A DNA stretch of 64,000 nt from Nostoc sp. TCL26-01 (GTDB taxonomy: Bacteria > Cyanobacteriota > Cyanobacteriia > Cyanobacteriales > Nostocaceae), in NCBI RefSeq assembly GCF_013393945.1, contig NZ_CP040297.1, positions 1,504,804-1,568,803 on the forward strand, given 5' to 3'. Below, one piece after another: positions 25,042 to 34,442 of the stretch; the stretch's first letter is position 1; each line of letters starts with the position of its first letter. The translations under genes were made by a program, and so were the position numbers. Under the pieces are notes generated by a model. That model was given only the letters and a program-made list of their open reading frames with translations. It had not been told where the DNA came from and ran no database searches.

Positions 25042-28000
25042 ATGCTCACTCGGTTATTACATTGGCTTAAAACGTTTGATAAACACCCAGTTGATTATCA
25101 GCAGGCTGGTTCTTTCAAGGGTGTGAAGGAAGAGGTGGCAGAAGAACCACCTGCGCTAACTAATGGGGATTTAGAACTGTTGTTTACGCAACTGCTGGCA
25201 GGTGTACATCAGGGACGGGGGCAACAGTGGGCAATTAAGTATTTACAACGAATGGAAGACCGTATTGGTCTGGATCGTTGGATAGATTGGCTACTAGTTT
25301 TTGGGGAAAAATTACTGTTGTCACCTGCGCCAAATCATCAGCTAGCAACTCAGATGGTGCAGCTAGGTGAACTGGGGATTGGCAAAGTCGGAGAACTATC
25401 TTATGACATTGGTATCCAGTTGTTAAATAGAGAGTTTGAAGATTTATATGAGGTTGATGAGGAGTCAGAAACGTCAATTACAGAAGAGGAAACTAGCGCG
25501 ACTTTCAGCGATTCCCCAGGACAAGAGTTAATCCGCAGTTTGGGTGAACTATTATGGGAATCACAAGAACCAGAAGTGATTCCGACAACAATAGAATCAA
25601 TAGCACCAAACACTGATGATACTCTTGAGGAAAATACCATCAAAAGTTTACAAGAGTTAAATTGGGGATATCAACCAGAGTTTGTTGTCACCGCAACTGA
25701 TGATGCTGTCATCGAAAATTTACAAGAATTAAGTTGGGGATATTTAGAAGATTTTGTCGCTACAGCAGATGCAAGTCCAACGGAAAATTTACAAGAATTA
25801 AGTTGGGAATCTCCAGAAGAATTGACTACACCAACACCAGCTTTACTGATGCCAGCCCAGGAAGATGTCATCAGTAACTTAAGCGAATTGGTATTGGAAC
25901 ATAGAGGGCAAAACTCAGTTTCTTCAGCTATAGTATCAGTCCCAGGCAATTGGGATCAATCTTTAGTAAATATAGATCCTCATGTCGCTTATACCTTAGA
26001 TGAATTATTGGTAAGATTGGATCAAAGTGCTAATTTAGTTCAGCAATTGGCGGCTAATTTAGTTGTACAAGCAAACCAAGTGCCAGTTATTACTACTGAA
26101 AAATCAACTGCTTTTATTCAAGCACAAGCACTATTTTATCAAGGATTACAACAAGCAAAAAGTGGCAATTTGTCAGGGGCGATCGCCTTATATGAACAAG
26201 CGATTCAATTACACCCCAACTCTTATGAATACTGGTTTAATCGGGGTTTAACTCTGTTTCATTTAGAACGATTCTCCGAAGCGATCGCCTCTTATGATCA
26301 AGCCATAGAACTGAAACCTGATTATTACAAAGCTTGGTATAATCGGGGTGGAACTTTGGGTCAATTGGGACTATTTGATGAAGCGATCGCCTCTTTTAAA
26401 CAAGCGATCGCTATTCAAAGTGATATGCCGGAGGCTTGGTCGAGTAAGGCTTGGGCTGAGTTAAAGTTGGGACACATTGCTGAAGCCATCGCCAGTTACG
26501 AACAAGCTTTAAATTTGCAACCAGAAGACCAAGAGAACTGGTATTATCGAGGAATTGCCCTGGGTATAGATGAACAATACGAACAAGCGATCGCTTCCTA
26601 TGACAAAGCTTTAGAAATTCAACCAGACTTCCATGAGGTGTGGATTGATCGGGGTGTAGTTTTATTTAATTTAAAACAATGGTCAAATGCGATCGCATCC
26701 TGGGATCAAGCCCTTTCTATTCAACCAGACTTTTACCTAGCTTGGTACAATCGGGGCATAGCTTTAGATAATTTAGGTCATCGTGAAGAAGCAATTGCTT
26801 CCTATAAACAAGCGATCGCCATTAAACCAGATTTTCACCTAGCTTGGTATAATCAAGCCGTCGCCCTGTTTTATTTAGAAAGATATTTAGAAGCGATCGT
26901 TGGTTATGACAACGTATTACAAATTAAACCCGACTATTGGGAAGCATGGATTGGTCGGGGTACAGCTATTGGTAGTTTAGATCATCCAGAAACACCATTA
27001 AATTTAATCACCACCGTCGCCACAAATAACCCTGATTTACAGCAGGCTGGCTATGAAGGTAAATTGGCTAGTTATCAAGAAGGGTTAAAACATATTCGTC
27101 CCGACACTCACCCAGAAGGTTGGGGGAGATTGCATTTGGCGATCGGTAATACTTACTATGAACAAGGTAAGCAAAATTCCACATCTCGTAACTACTGGCG
27201 TAAAGCTGTCAGCGAATATAATCAAGCCTTACTCACTCTCACCAGTACAGATTTTTCTCAACTCCATATAGAAGTTTTACAATCACTCGTCAAAGCCCTT
27301 CTAGGACTGGGACAAACAACACAAGCCCAAGAATTACACCAACGAGGCTGTAACTTATTACAACAATTATTGAGTGAAGCAAATCGTTCAGAAGAAAGCA
27401 AAAAACAACTAGCACTCAAATTTGCTGGACTCGGACAATTAGCCGTTGATATTGCTGTCGAATATGGTGATTTAGTAGAAGCTTGGGAAATAGCAGAACA
27501 AGGTAAAAATTCTTGTTTAACTTGGTTATTATTAGAGTGGAATACAGATATTCCATCACTCAATTATCGCTCAGTTCAAAAACTACTAAACCCTCATACA
27601 GCAATTATTTACTGGCATCTTAGCCCAGTTGCCCTACACACATTTATCATCAAAGACCAAGCCCCATCACCCATTCTCGTATTTACACCAATACAAGATT
27701 TAGGTACAAACAACGCTACACCTCTGCAAGATTTACCTCTACCAGAAGCCACCAGACGCTTAATTGCATTTGAAAATTGGTTAGAAAATTGGCAACAAAC
27801 CTACCAAGAATATCGTAGCCAAATTCAAGACCAACAAAGCAAAAGCCATCATCCTTGGCGTGTCCAGATGGAATCTCAGTTATTACATCTGAAAAATATT
27901 TTAGAAATTGAGACAATTCAGCAGGAACTTGAAGGGATCACGCAATTAATTTTAGTTCCCCACCGCGATTTATTTAGATTGCCTCTCCATGTATTATGGC

Positions 28001-28839
28001 AAAACTCTGCTTTTGCACCAGCCTCAACACCCAACATAGAAACAAATTTCCATATTACTTATCTACCCAGTATCCAAGTTGGTTTATCAACACGCAATGT
28101 AGATAGTTGGCAGTTAGCTAATCAGACATTATTGAGTGTGGAATATCCAGATAACATCGCATATCCCACATTCAGATTTGCTAATTTAGAAGCCACAATC
28201 ATCAGCCAGATGTTTAGTCATACCCAACGTATTCAGGGTAAAGACGCTGATCATAATAATGTTAAAGATGCTTTATTTAGTAATCATGATATATTTCATT
28301 TTACTGGGCAAGTAATTAATCATCTAACTGAGCCTAAAGCATCAGCATTAATCTTAGCAAATGAAGATAGACTGACCTTACCAGAAATCAGTCAAGGCAG
28401 GTTAGATAGTTACAATTTGGTGACTCTCTCTGCTTGTGAATCTGTCACTAATTCTCAGCCAACCATTACTCCTGAATATGTAGATTTGGTCAGTGGTTTG
28501 CTAATTAATAGTGTACCTTATGTAGTCAGTACCTTATGGACTGTCGAATCATCCGCCAGTGCTTCAGTCATGATTGAGTTTTATCGCCGCCTACAATTAG
28601 TATCATCACCCACCATTGCTTTAGCTGAAGCGACAACATGGTTAAAAGAATTAACAGCAGTAGAACTAACTAAATGGTATGAAGATTTACTCACTAATTT
28701 AAACCCAGAAGAATTAAAACTCAAAGCTTACTTAGCTACACATCTTTATCGCATCAGTAAAATGCCAGCCGATAAACAACCATACTCTCATCCTTACTAT
28801 TGGGCAGCTTTTATCATCACAGGTAAGCATAGTCAATAA
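25042..28839 (+). CDS. Large TPR protein with C-terminal CHAT (caspase-like) domain
   Basis: 1265 residues. The N-terminal helical domain (38-130) is shared with the small gene upstream. A linker at about 160-290 holds five [SN]L(x)EL repeats, mostly followed by W. Eight to nine TPRs span about 355-655 (e.g. AWYNRGIALDNLGHREEAIASYKQAIAIKPDF). A further helical region is followed by CHAT from about 845 (ILVPHRDLFRLPLHVLW; TLSACES; YWAAFIITGKH). Cys1132 in LSACES is the expected nucleophile. The His of the usual HFxGH motif is replaced by Gln1090 (HFTGQ), so peptidase activity is doubtful. CHAT-TPR proteins such as HetF act in regulated proteolysis; the role here is unknown. Confidence 0.88.
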   Translation: MLTRLLHWLKTFDKHPVDYQQAGSFKGVKEEVAEEPPALTNGDLELLFTQLLAGVHQGRGQQWAIKYLQRMEDRIGLDRWIDWLLVFGEKLLLSPAPNHQLATQMVQLGELGIGKVGELSYDIGIQLLNREFEDLYEVDEESETSITEEETSATFSDSPGQELIRSLGELLWESQEPEVIPTTIESIAPNTDDTLEENTIKSLQELNWGYQPEFVVTATDDAVIENLQELSWGYLEDFVATADASPTENLQELSWESPEELTTPTPALLMPAQEDVISNLSELVLEHRGQNSVSSAIVSVPGNWDQSLVNIDPHVAYTLDELLVRLDQSANLVQQLAANLVVQANQVPVITTEKSTAFIQAQALFYQGLQQAKSGNLSGAIALYEQAIQLHPNSYEYWFNRGLTLFHLERFSEAIASYDQAIELKPDYYKAWYNRGGTLGQLGLFDEAIASFKQAIAIQSDMPEAWSSKAWAELKLGHIAEAIASYEQALNLQPEDQENWYYRGIALGIDEQYEQAIASYDKALEIQPDFHEVWIDRGVVLFNLKQWSNAIASWDQALSIQPDFYLAWYNRGIALDNLGHREEAIASYKQAIAIKPDFHLAWYNQAVALFYLERYLEAIVGYDNVLQIKPDYWEAWIGRGTAIGSLDHPETPLNLITTVATNNPDLQQAGYEGKLASYQEGLKHIRPDTHPEGWGRLHLAIGNTYYEQGKQNSTSRNYWRKAVSEYNQALLTLTSTDFSQLHIEVLQSLVKALLGLGQTTQAQELHQRGCNLLQQLLSEANRSEESKKQLALKFAGLGQLAVDIAVEYGDLVEAWEIAEQGKNSCLTWLLLEWNTDIPSLNYRSVQKLLNPHTAIIYWHLSPVALHTFIIKDQAPSPILVFTPIQDLGTNNATPLQDLPLPEATRRLIAFENWLENWQQTYQEYRSQIQDQQSKSHHPWRVQMESQLLHLKNILEIETIQQELEGITQLILVPHRDLFRLPLHVLWQNSAFAPASTPNIETNFHITYLPSIQVGLSTRNVDSWQLANQTLLSVEYPDNIAYPTFRFANLEATIISQMFSHTQRIQGKDADHNNVKDALFSNHDIFHFTGQVINHLTEPKASALILANEDRLTLPEISQGRLDSYNLVTLSACESVTNSQPTITPEYVDLVSGLLINSVPYVVSTLWTVESSASASVMIEFYRRLQLVSSPTIALAEATTWLKELTAVELTKWYEDLLTNLNPEELKLKAYLATHLYRISKMPADKQPYSHPYYWAAFIITGKHSQ

Positions 28840-28853
28840 CCCCATCGGTAATA

Positions 28854-29058
28854 CCATTTCACTTTAATAATGATACAAATACGTGAGTCCGTCAGTCCGT
28901 CAGGGATTGTAAATCCCTGTCTCATAGCTAAAGTCCTCTCAAAAGGACTGAATATCAGAGTCCATTTTAATGGACTTAAGCTATGAGACCACCGTTTTAA
29001 CGGTGGGCGGACAATACCCAACGAGTAAGCTACATGTATCAGGATTTTTGTGAATTGG
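28854..29058. mobile_element. 205-bp MITE with IS630-type termini
   Basis: Ends ATACCATTTCAC (28851-28862) and GTGAATTGGTAT (29050-29061) match those of the IS630 element at 31046-32179, with TA at both borders. The inside is a series of hairpins (GTCC-TCTCAAAA-GGAC, GTCCATTTTAATGGAC, CCACCGTTTTAACGGTGG) enclosed by CTCATAGCT/AGCTATGAG arms. No coding frame. Confidence 0.8.
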
Positions 29059-29080
29059 TATAAGATATAGTCCATCAAAA

Positions 29081-30766
29081 TTAGTTAGTACCATTTCTTC
29101 TTTCTAGCTGCCACAATTTTATAACGCTAAAGAACGTCGGGTCATGATATCTTCTCCATGTATATTCTTTGGCAATACGAAGATTAGAGCTAACTTTGAT
29201 GACATAATCTAAGAGAGATGAACTATCGACACTATGACTAAAAACAAATATATTTTTATAACTATCTAAAATTTGATTTTCAAACTCATATTCAGTAAAG
29301 TTATTTTGTTTTTTAGAGTTTGGATATAAGAAATAAATATTGCTCTTCAAACTATGATTGAGGTCAAAGGGAATAACACCTTGACATATAACTAATGAAT
29401 TTTTAGTCTGATTAAGTATTGCCGCAACTTTAGGAATATCAAAACTACTAAGTTTATTCCACCAAGCATCAGTCTGAGATAAAGTTAAACAAGAGATAAT
29501 AGATAAAGAAACTAAAGAACCAGCAACTACTCTCCAGAAAGTTTGGTAAGACTTTTTAATATGCAAATTAAATATTAATCTAGCAATTAAATATGCCACA
29601 GCAAGCTGAATACCTAAGTAAGCAATTATTAAATATCTAGCAATAGCAGAACGTTTACCGCCAAAAATTAAATCTGGAAGCAATAAGGGTAAGACATTAA
29701 TAGCAATGATAATGATGACAAAAGACCAAGTTTGTTTCTGAGTAGAGCGAATAATAAAATATATAGAGTAACCAACCAGTAAAGTGGTAAGTGTAATACT
29801 CAAGTATGATAATAAATCAGCATATACAAAAGCATAGTTAAAATCTATGAAAAGACGATTAATGTTTAACAGCCAAGCTTTAACAAGAGATTTAATAGAA
29901 ACATCATCACTCAACCATGAAGTCATTTTTTGAGCAGATGATAAGTTAATATATAAAGCTATCAGCCAAGGCACAAATAGAATTAGGCTGACCAATGAAG
30001 CCCCAAAATAGCTGAATAATATTTTTTTATGCCAGAATTTTTTGTTAAATAAAATATAAATACAGTGTCCCGCAGCTAATATTATAATATTAAGATGTGT
30101 ATAATAGCCTAGTGACAGAGTAACAGCATAGATAGCCCAATTTAGTTTTTTACCTGACTGAACTGCTTTAAGAAATGTCGCACTTGATAATAGAACAAAT
30201 AGTGTTAACCAACTAGATGGACGTGCTTCTTGAGCATACAAAACATGGAAGGGAGAAACAGCTATTAATGCGACAGCAGACCAACTAACTCCAGGAGAAT
30301 TAAATAATAATTGGGACAACCAATAAATTGCAGGTAAAGTTAATAAACTGGCGAATGCAGAGACGCTGCGAGTGACTGATATTGAATCACCTAATAATCT
30401 CACCCATGATTGTACAGCCATAAAATAAAGTGGTGAGAGTTGAGCTTCTTCTTTTATCAAACCATTCAACAGTCCTTTTAAACCATTTTCTGGTTGAAAT
30501 GTCTGGTATTGTTGTAAATCTTCTACCGTAATCACATCGTTAGCAGCAGTTTTCTGCTTTAGTTTTGCTTCTGCCTCTACATAAGTGTAGCCTGATACTC
30601 TCAAAGAAGTAAAAGTCTCGTCATACCAGAATACTTTTTTATCGAGATGAACAAACCTAAAAAATATTCCTAGAGCTAAAATACTAATTATTAAAAACTT
30701 AAAGACTTTATTTGAATTGATATTACTCAGATAATTCCCAATTGAGATGATTTTCATTTTTATCAT
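29081..30766 (-). CDS. Membrane glycosyltransferase of GT39/ArnT-like (PMT_2) type
   Basis: 561 residues with about 11-12 hydrophobic segments. The first extracytoplasmic loop has WYDETFTSLR near residue 52, matching the acidic motif of GT-C enzymes that use polyprenyl-phosphate sugars. The PLYFMAVQSWVRLLGDS segment after it is typical of the family. A soluble C-terminal portion of about 130 residues follows. It probably transfers a sugar to a lipid or protein in the envelope; donor and acceptor are unknown. Confidence 0.78.
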   Translation of the reverse strand: MIKMKIISIGNYLSNINSNKVFKFLIISILALGIFFRFVHLDKKVFWYDETFTSLRVSGYTYVEAEAKLKQKTAANDVITVEDLQQYQTFQPENGLKGLLNGLIKEEAQLSPLYFMAVQSWVRLLGDSISVTRSVSAFASLLTLPAIYWLSQLLFNSPGVSWSAVALIAVSPFHVLYAQEARPSSWLTLFVLLSSATFLKAVQSGKKLNWAIYAVTLSLGYYTHLNIIILAAGHCIYILFNKKFWHKKILFSYFGASLVSLILFVPWLIALYINLSSAQKMTSWLSDDVSIKSLVKAWLLNINRLFIDFNYAFVYADLLSYLSITLTTLLVGYSIYFIIRSTQKQTWSFVIIIIAINVLPLLLPDLIFGGKRSAIARYLIIAYLGIQLAVAYLIARLIFNLHIKKSYQTFWRVVAGSLVSLSIISCLTLSQTDAWWNKLSSFDIPKVAAILNQTKNSLVICQGVIPFDLNHSLKSNIYFLYPNSKKQNNFTEYEFENQILDSYKNIFVFSHSVDSSSLLDYVIKVSSNLRIAKEYTWRRYHDPTFFSVIKLWQLERRNGTN

Positions 30767-31045
30767 TTACAATCAAAGTTATTTCGCGCTATTTCGCACA
30801 GACTCTTATTTTAAGAGTTCCCATAATCAATATTCATCTAACAGATTCTCGCATAAAAGCTCTGAGAAAAGTATTAAAAACTTTGTCAGGAGAAAGAGCT
30901 TATACCAATTCACGAAAAATCTGATGTAGATGTAGGTTTAGGCGTAGGTTGGGTGTACTCCTGTGGAGTTCTCATAGGGTAGCGTAGCGCAACCCAACAG
31001 AGATCAGAATGTTAGGTTACGCAAAGCCTACAGAGCCACGTCATA
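30767..31045. other. Intergenic region with a solo IS630-type terminus
   Basis: No gene recognised. ATACCAATTCACGAAAAAT at 30902-30920 matches the inverted right end of the IS630 element that starts 140 bp further on. Between them is a degenerate inverted repeat, GTAGGTTGGGTG against GCGCAACCCAAC (about 30941-31000), of a kind scattered in such genomes. This may be a MITE interrupted by the insertion. Confidence 0.5.
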
Positions 31046-32179
31046 CCATTTCACTAAAAAAATGATAAAAATAGTTAAATCAGAAATATGAGTAGAAGTT
31101 CATGGCTGGAGTCACAAAAGTAAAAATACAAGAGTCAGCAGAAGAATTACGTGAACTGCTGAAAAAACAAAAAACTGTATTAGGGAAAGAACGTATTCAA
31201 GCATTGTATTTACTGAAAATACAGCAGGTAAAGACAATCCAAGATTTGGCAGTAGTGAAGGGATAAGGAAGTGCCACAGTGCAAAGGTGGTTAAAGGCTT
31301 ATGCAGAATCGGGAATTGACACTCTGGTATCAAGAAAAAAAGGTTCAGGGCGACCACCAATTATTAACACAGATGTTCAAGAGCAACTTTCAAAGGAACT
31401 AGAAGACCCCCAGGGATTTAAAAGTTATGAAGAAATCCGAACATGGTTAAAAGCGGTAGAGGGAGTAGAAGCTTCATACAAAGTAGTACACGATACAGTG
31501 CGTTATCGAATGAAAGCGAAGCTAAAAGTACCGCGTGCAGTAGGTATAAAACACCAACCAGAAGCGGAAGAGGAGTTTAAAAAAAACTTCCACAATACAT
31601 AGAAGTAATTCAGAAATATGTCATACCACCAATAGATAAGCAAAGAAGAATTAGATACTGGTGCGAGGATGAAAGCCGTGTGGGGTTGAAGACTGAAGCG
31701 GGTAGATTAATTACCAACTTTGGGACTAAACCTATCGGTATCATGCAATGGAAACGGGAGAATTTTTATTTATACGGATTAGTAGAACCGTTAACGGGCG
31801 AATATTTTATTTGGGAGTTTTCTCATTTAAATGCGGCTTGTTTTCAGATTTTTTTAGAAAAATTCTCTGCTACTTATTCCCAAGATATACATATTATTCA
31901 ATTAGACAACGGTGCTTTTCATTTTAGCCAACATCTTCAGATACCAGAAAATATAATTTTGTTATTTCAACCCCCACACACACCGCAAGTTAATCCAATT
32001 GAGCGGTTATGGGAAGAAGTTAAAAGACATTTGGCTTGGGAAAGTTTTGCCACGTTAGATGAATTAAGACACTTTATCTGGAAACGTTTGGAGAAACTAA
32101 ACACATTAACCGTTGCTTCTATAACAGGGTGGGATTTTATTCTTGATGCTTTATTTGAATCAAATTTTTCGTGAATTGG
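31046..32179 (+). mobile_element. IS630-family insertion sequence (disrupted)
   Basis: Terminal repeats CCATTTCACTAAAAA and its counterpart TTTTTCGTGAATTGG are imperfect inverted repeats, with the TA target dinucleotide at each border (31044-31045 and 32180-32181). Length 1.13 kb is normal for the family. It encodes the DDE transposase described at 31102-32174. Confidence 0.82.
31102..32174 (+). pseudogene. IS630-type DDE transposase with nonsense codon and frameshift
   Basis: The frame starts at the ATG at 31102 (MAGVTKVKIQESAEELRELL), stops at a TAA at 31264-31266 inside the HTH, and resumes in the same frame as VQRWLKAYAESGIDTLVSRKKGSGRPP. After HQPEAEEEFKK at an A8 run (about 31579-31586) the sequence continues in the -1 frame. 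The catalytic part is intact there: D in YWCEDESR, D in IIQLDNGAFH and E in NPIERLWEEVK. A8 slippage is common in IS630 elements and may be functional, but the TAA should inactivate this copy. Confidence 0.88.
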
Positions 32180-32182
32180 TAT

Positions 32183-32419
32183 CACTGTCGAGCCAGCCGC
32201 TTGCGGGGGTTCCCCCCATTGGGCGGACCAGCGTGGGAAACCCGCCCATGTGAGTGGCTTCCCAACCTACAACTTTATTGCCACATTTTAGCCTTGTCAC
32301 GTCACTACTATTGCACTATTTTAGCCTAGACACGCCACTAGAACCCTATTACCTATTGCCTGACTACGCAAATCAGTTTAGTAATCAAAGCCGATTCCTA
32401 TAAAAAAAATATCCAAAAT
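32183..32419. other. Intergenic region with C/G-rich degenerate repeat
   Basis: No gene recognised. GCCAGCCGCTTGCGGGGGTT and TTGGGCGGACC...GGAAACCCGCCCA (about 32195-32250) make imperfect inverted repeats. The rest is unremarkable up to the MITE at 32420. Confidence 0.4.
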
Positions 32420-32484
32420 GTAGGGTGTGTCAGTGTGAGAAAACCTAGCTACACCAAGAAATTTTTCCTACTAACGCACCCTAC
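32420..32484. mobile_element. 65-bp MITE-like inverted-repeat element
   Basis: Termini GTAGGGTGTGTCAGT and CTAACGCACCCTAC; same length and ends as 9009-9073, with a different centre. Confidence 0.75.
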
Positions 32485-32527
32485 CAACCGTCAATTTGGG
32501 ATAATTTATTTTTTGGTGTTCTCTTAA

Positions 32528-33352
32528 CTAAAATATTAACTGTGGATGAATTAATTTGTACCCAGCTTCTTTGATTTTCTGATTAGAAACTTTAGTATTA
32601 TAAGGGCGATTACTTTTGAGTGTATTATCCCAAGTTACTGGAGTGAGATTGTGTTTTGCCAATAAAGTATCTAGTAATTCTTTGCTGGATAAATGTGCAT
32701 CATCTACCAAGTTATAAATTCCCTGTAATTGATGCTGACGAACAAACTCTATTGACCCTACAATATCATCTAAATGAATCCAGTTTGTGATATCACTGCC
32801 ATCACCAGGACGAGTTGTGCCAGGAACTCTAGCAAATATTTTCATCAGTTCTCGACCAATACCATAGATACCTCCCAATCGCAGAATACAAACACGGAGA
32901 TGGGGACTAGAGGCTGCAAGTAAAATATCTTCTGTAGCTTTGAGAATTTCCCCATTAGGAGTTGTCGGTATGGCTGGTGTGGTTTCATCTACCCACTCAC
33001 CATTTCTATCACCATAAACTGAATAACTGCTTGTGTAGATTAGTTGTTGAACAGAAGAATTTTGTTGTAATGCAGCAACTAAAGCTTTAGCTGTTTCTAT
33101 ATAAGTTGCTTGATAGACATCTGCACCTTTCGCGCCAACGCTCAGTAGTACAGTATCTTGATTGTTGATGACAGTTATGAGTTTATCGAGATCATTTCCT
33201 GGAGTTAAAATAACCTTCTGTGCTACTTTTTCTAATGTGGGTATACGTTCAGGTGTAGTGGTAGTAGCGGTGATTGTAAAATTAGAATTTTGCTGCCAAT
33301 ATTGAGCGATCGCACAACCAACATAACCACAACCGATAACTGCAATATTCAT
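32528..33352 (-). CDS. NAD-dependent epimerase/dehydratase-like SDR
   Basis: 274 residues from the second of two adjacent ATGs (33352); a longer frame from 33391 overlaps the gene upstream. Rossmann motif IAVIGCGYVGCAIA is at the N-terminus, then LIYTSSYSVYGDRNG (the S and YxxxK-like region of extended SDRs) and CILRLGGIYGIGRE. Resembles the YeeZ-like group of SDR proteins. Substrate unknown. It starts 35 bp after the J-domain gene on the same strand, so the two may be co-transcribed. Confidence 0.82.
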   Translation of the reverse strand: MNIAVIGCGYVGCAIAQYWQQNSNFTITATTTTPERIPTLEKVAQKVILTPGNDLDKLITVINNQDTVLLSVGAKGADVYQATYIETAKALVAALQQNSSVQQLIYTSSYSVYGDRNGEWVDETTPAIPTTPNGEILKATEDILLAASSPHLRVCILRLGGIYGIGRELMKIFARVPGTTRPGDGSDITNWIHLDDIVGSIEFVRQHQLQGIYNLVDDAHLSSKELLDTLLAKHNLTPVTWDNTLKSNRPYNTKVSNQKIKEAGYKLIHPQLIF

Positions 33353-33387
33353 CATAAATTTTATGGAGTGGTCAAAACAGACCAAAA

Positions 33388-34035
33388 TCAACGGTGTACA
33401 AGCCCATCAGGCATAATTGCACCGCTTAAATTTGCCCCTATTAATTTTACCAGCAGGCGATCGCCTGAGCGAATCCTCGCCCCCGTCAAATCTGCTCCTC
33501 GTAAGTCAGCACCACTGAGATCAGCACCAATTAAGTTTGCAGAACGTAAATTTGCTTCTCTCAAGTCAGCCAACAGTAAATTAGCTCTAAATAAATTAGC
33601 TTCCGATAAATCAGCACCGCGCAAAATTACCTTGTGCATAAAAGTATCGCTGAGATTAGCACCGCTAAGGTTAGCGTAACTGAGGTTTCTGCCAGATAAA
33701 TCTTTGTTACTTAAATTGGCTTTGCTAAAATCCTTACCACTTAAATCGGAACTTTGCTTTGGTGGTGGATAGGTATTAGCCGATGATTTTGGCGGGTGAT
33801 ATGGTGAAGAGGGATAGATTGTTTGCTGTTTGCCGTTGAAAGAGCGTAACTTTTCCCTCGCTTCATTAATTGCTTTGAGCTTATCCTGTGCTTTTTGTTG
33901 CAAGCGAAGATTGTCTTTGGGAAGGCGATCCGGATGCCACACAAAAACCAAATCTTTATAAGCCTGGTTAACTTCCTCAAGGGTGGCTCCAGGTTCCAAT
34001 TCCAAAACCCGATAATATCGCTCCAACTCGCTCAT
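33388..34035 (-). CDS. J-domain protein fused to pentapeptide repeats
   Basis: 215 residues. Residues 5-66 are a DnaJ J-domain ([33 protein letters not shown]) with the HPD motif that stimulates Hsp70 ATPase. After a Ser/Pro/Tyr-rich linker (about 70-95), residues about 97-210 are pentapeptide repeats A(D/N)Lxx (for example [20 protein letters not shown]), forming a right-handed quadrilateral beta-helix. It would direct DnaK to a target bound by the repeat helix; the target is unknown. Confidence 0.88.
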   Translation of the reverse strand: MSELERYYRVLELEPGATLEEVNQAYKDLVFVWHPDRLPKDNLRLQQKAQDKLKAINEAREKLRSFNGKQQTIYPSSPYHPPKSSANTYPPPKQSSDLSGKDFSKANLSNKDLSGRNLSYANLSGANLSDTFMHKVILRGADLSEANLFRANLLLADLREANLRSANLIGADLSGADLRGADLTGARIRSGDRLLVKLIGANLSGAIMPDGLVHR

Positions 34036-34442
34036 AAGATATTTTAGTGGAGAATCAACTTAATAAAGAAAGATTTAGCCCTCCCTATTTGTAGATTAGG
34101 ACTGGGCAGTAGTAGTTCTGCGGGGAAAATTCAGTCCTTAGACATTATATAAGCCTATCGCAGCGTACTCAGTCTATCAACAATTTTTTATCAAGAAAAC
34201 CTTCAGGAGTCAGAATTGAGTGGGGATTATGTACACCTGACACCTTGATTATTTCTAAATAAAATTTGCCCTTCATCAGCAAACCAATGAAACTTCTTAC
34301 CATTGCCAGATTTTATCTAACAAAATACAGGAGTCAGGAGTCAGAAGTCAGCATGAATTGGAGTCCGACTGGCGGATGAATCTTGGTTTAAAATCTCGCC
34401 CCTAGTGCTGTATTCTGACTCCTGTATTCTGACTCCTTTTTA
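34036..34442. other. Intergenic region with GGAGTCAGAAT repeats
   Basis: No gene. CAGGAGTCAGGAGTCAGAAG (about 34328-34347) and its inverted counterpart TATTCTGACTCCTGTATTC with a following TTTTTATT (about 34411-34443) form an inverted pair. The right arm could serve as a terminator region of the gene ending at 34443. Confidence 0.5.
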
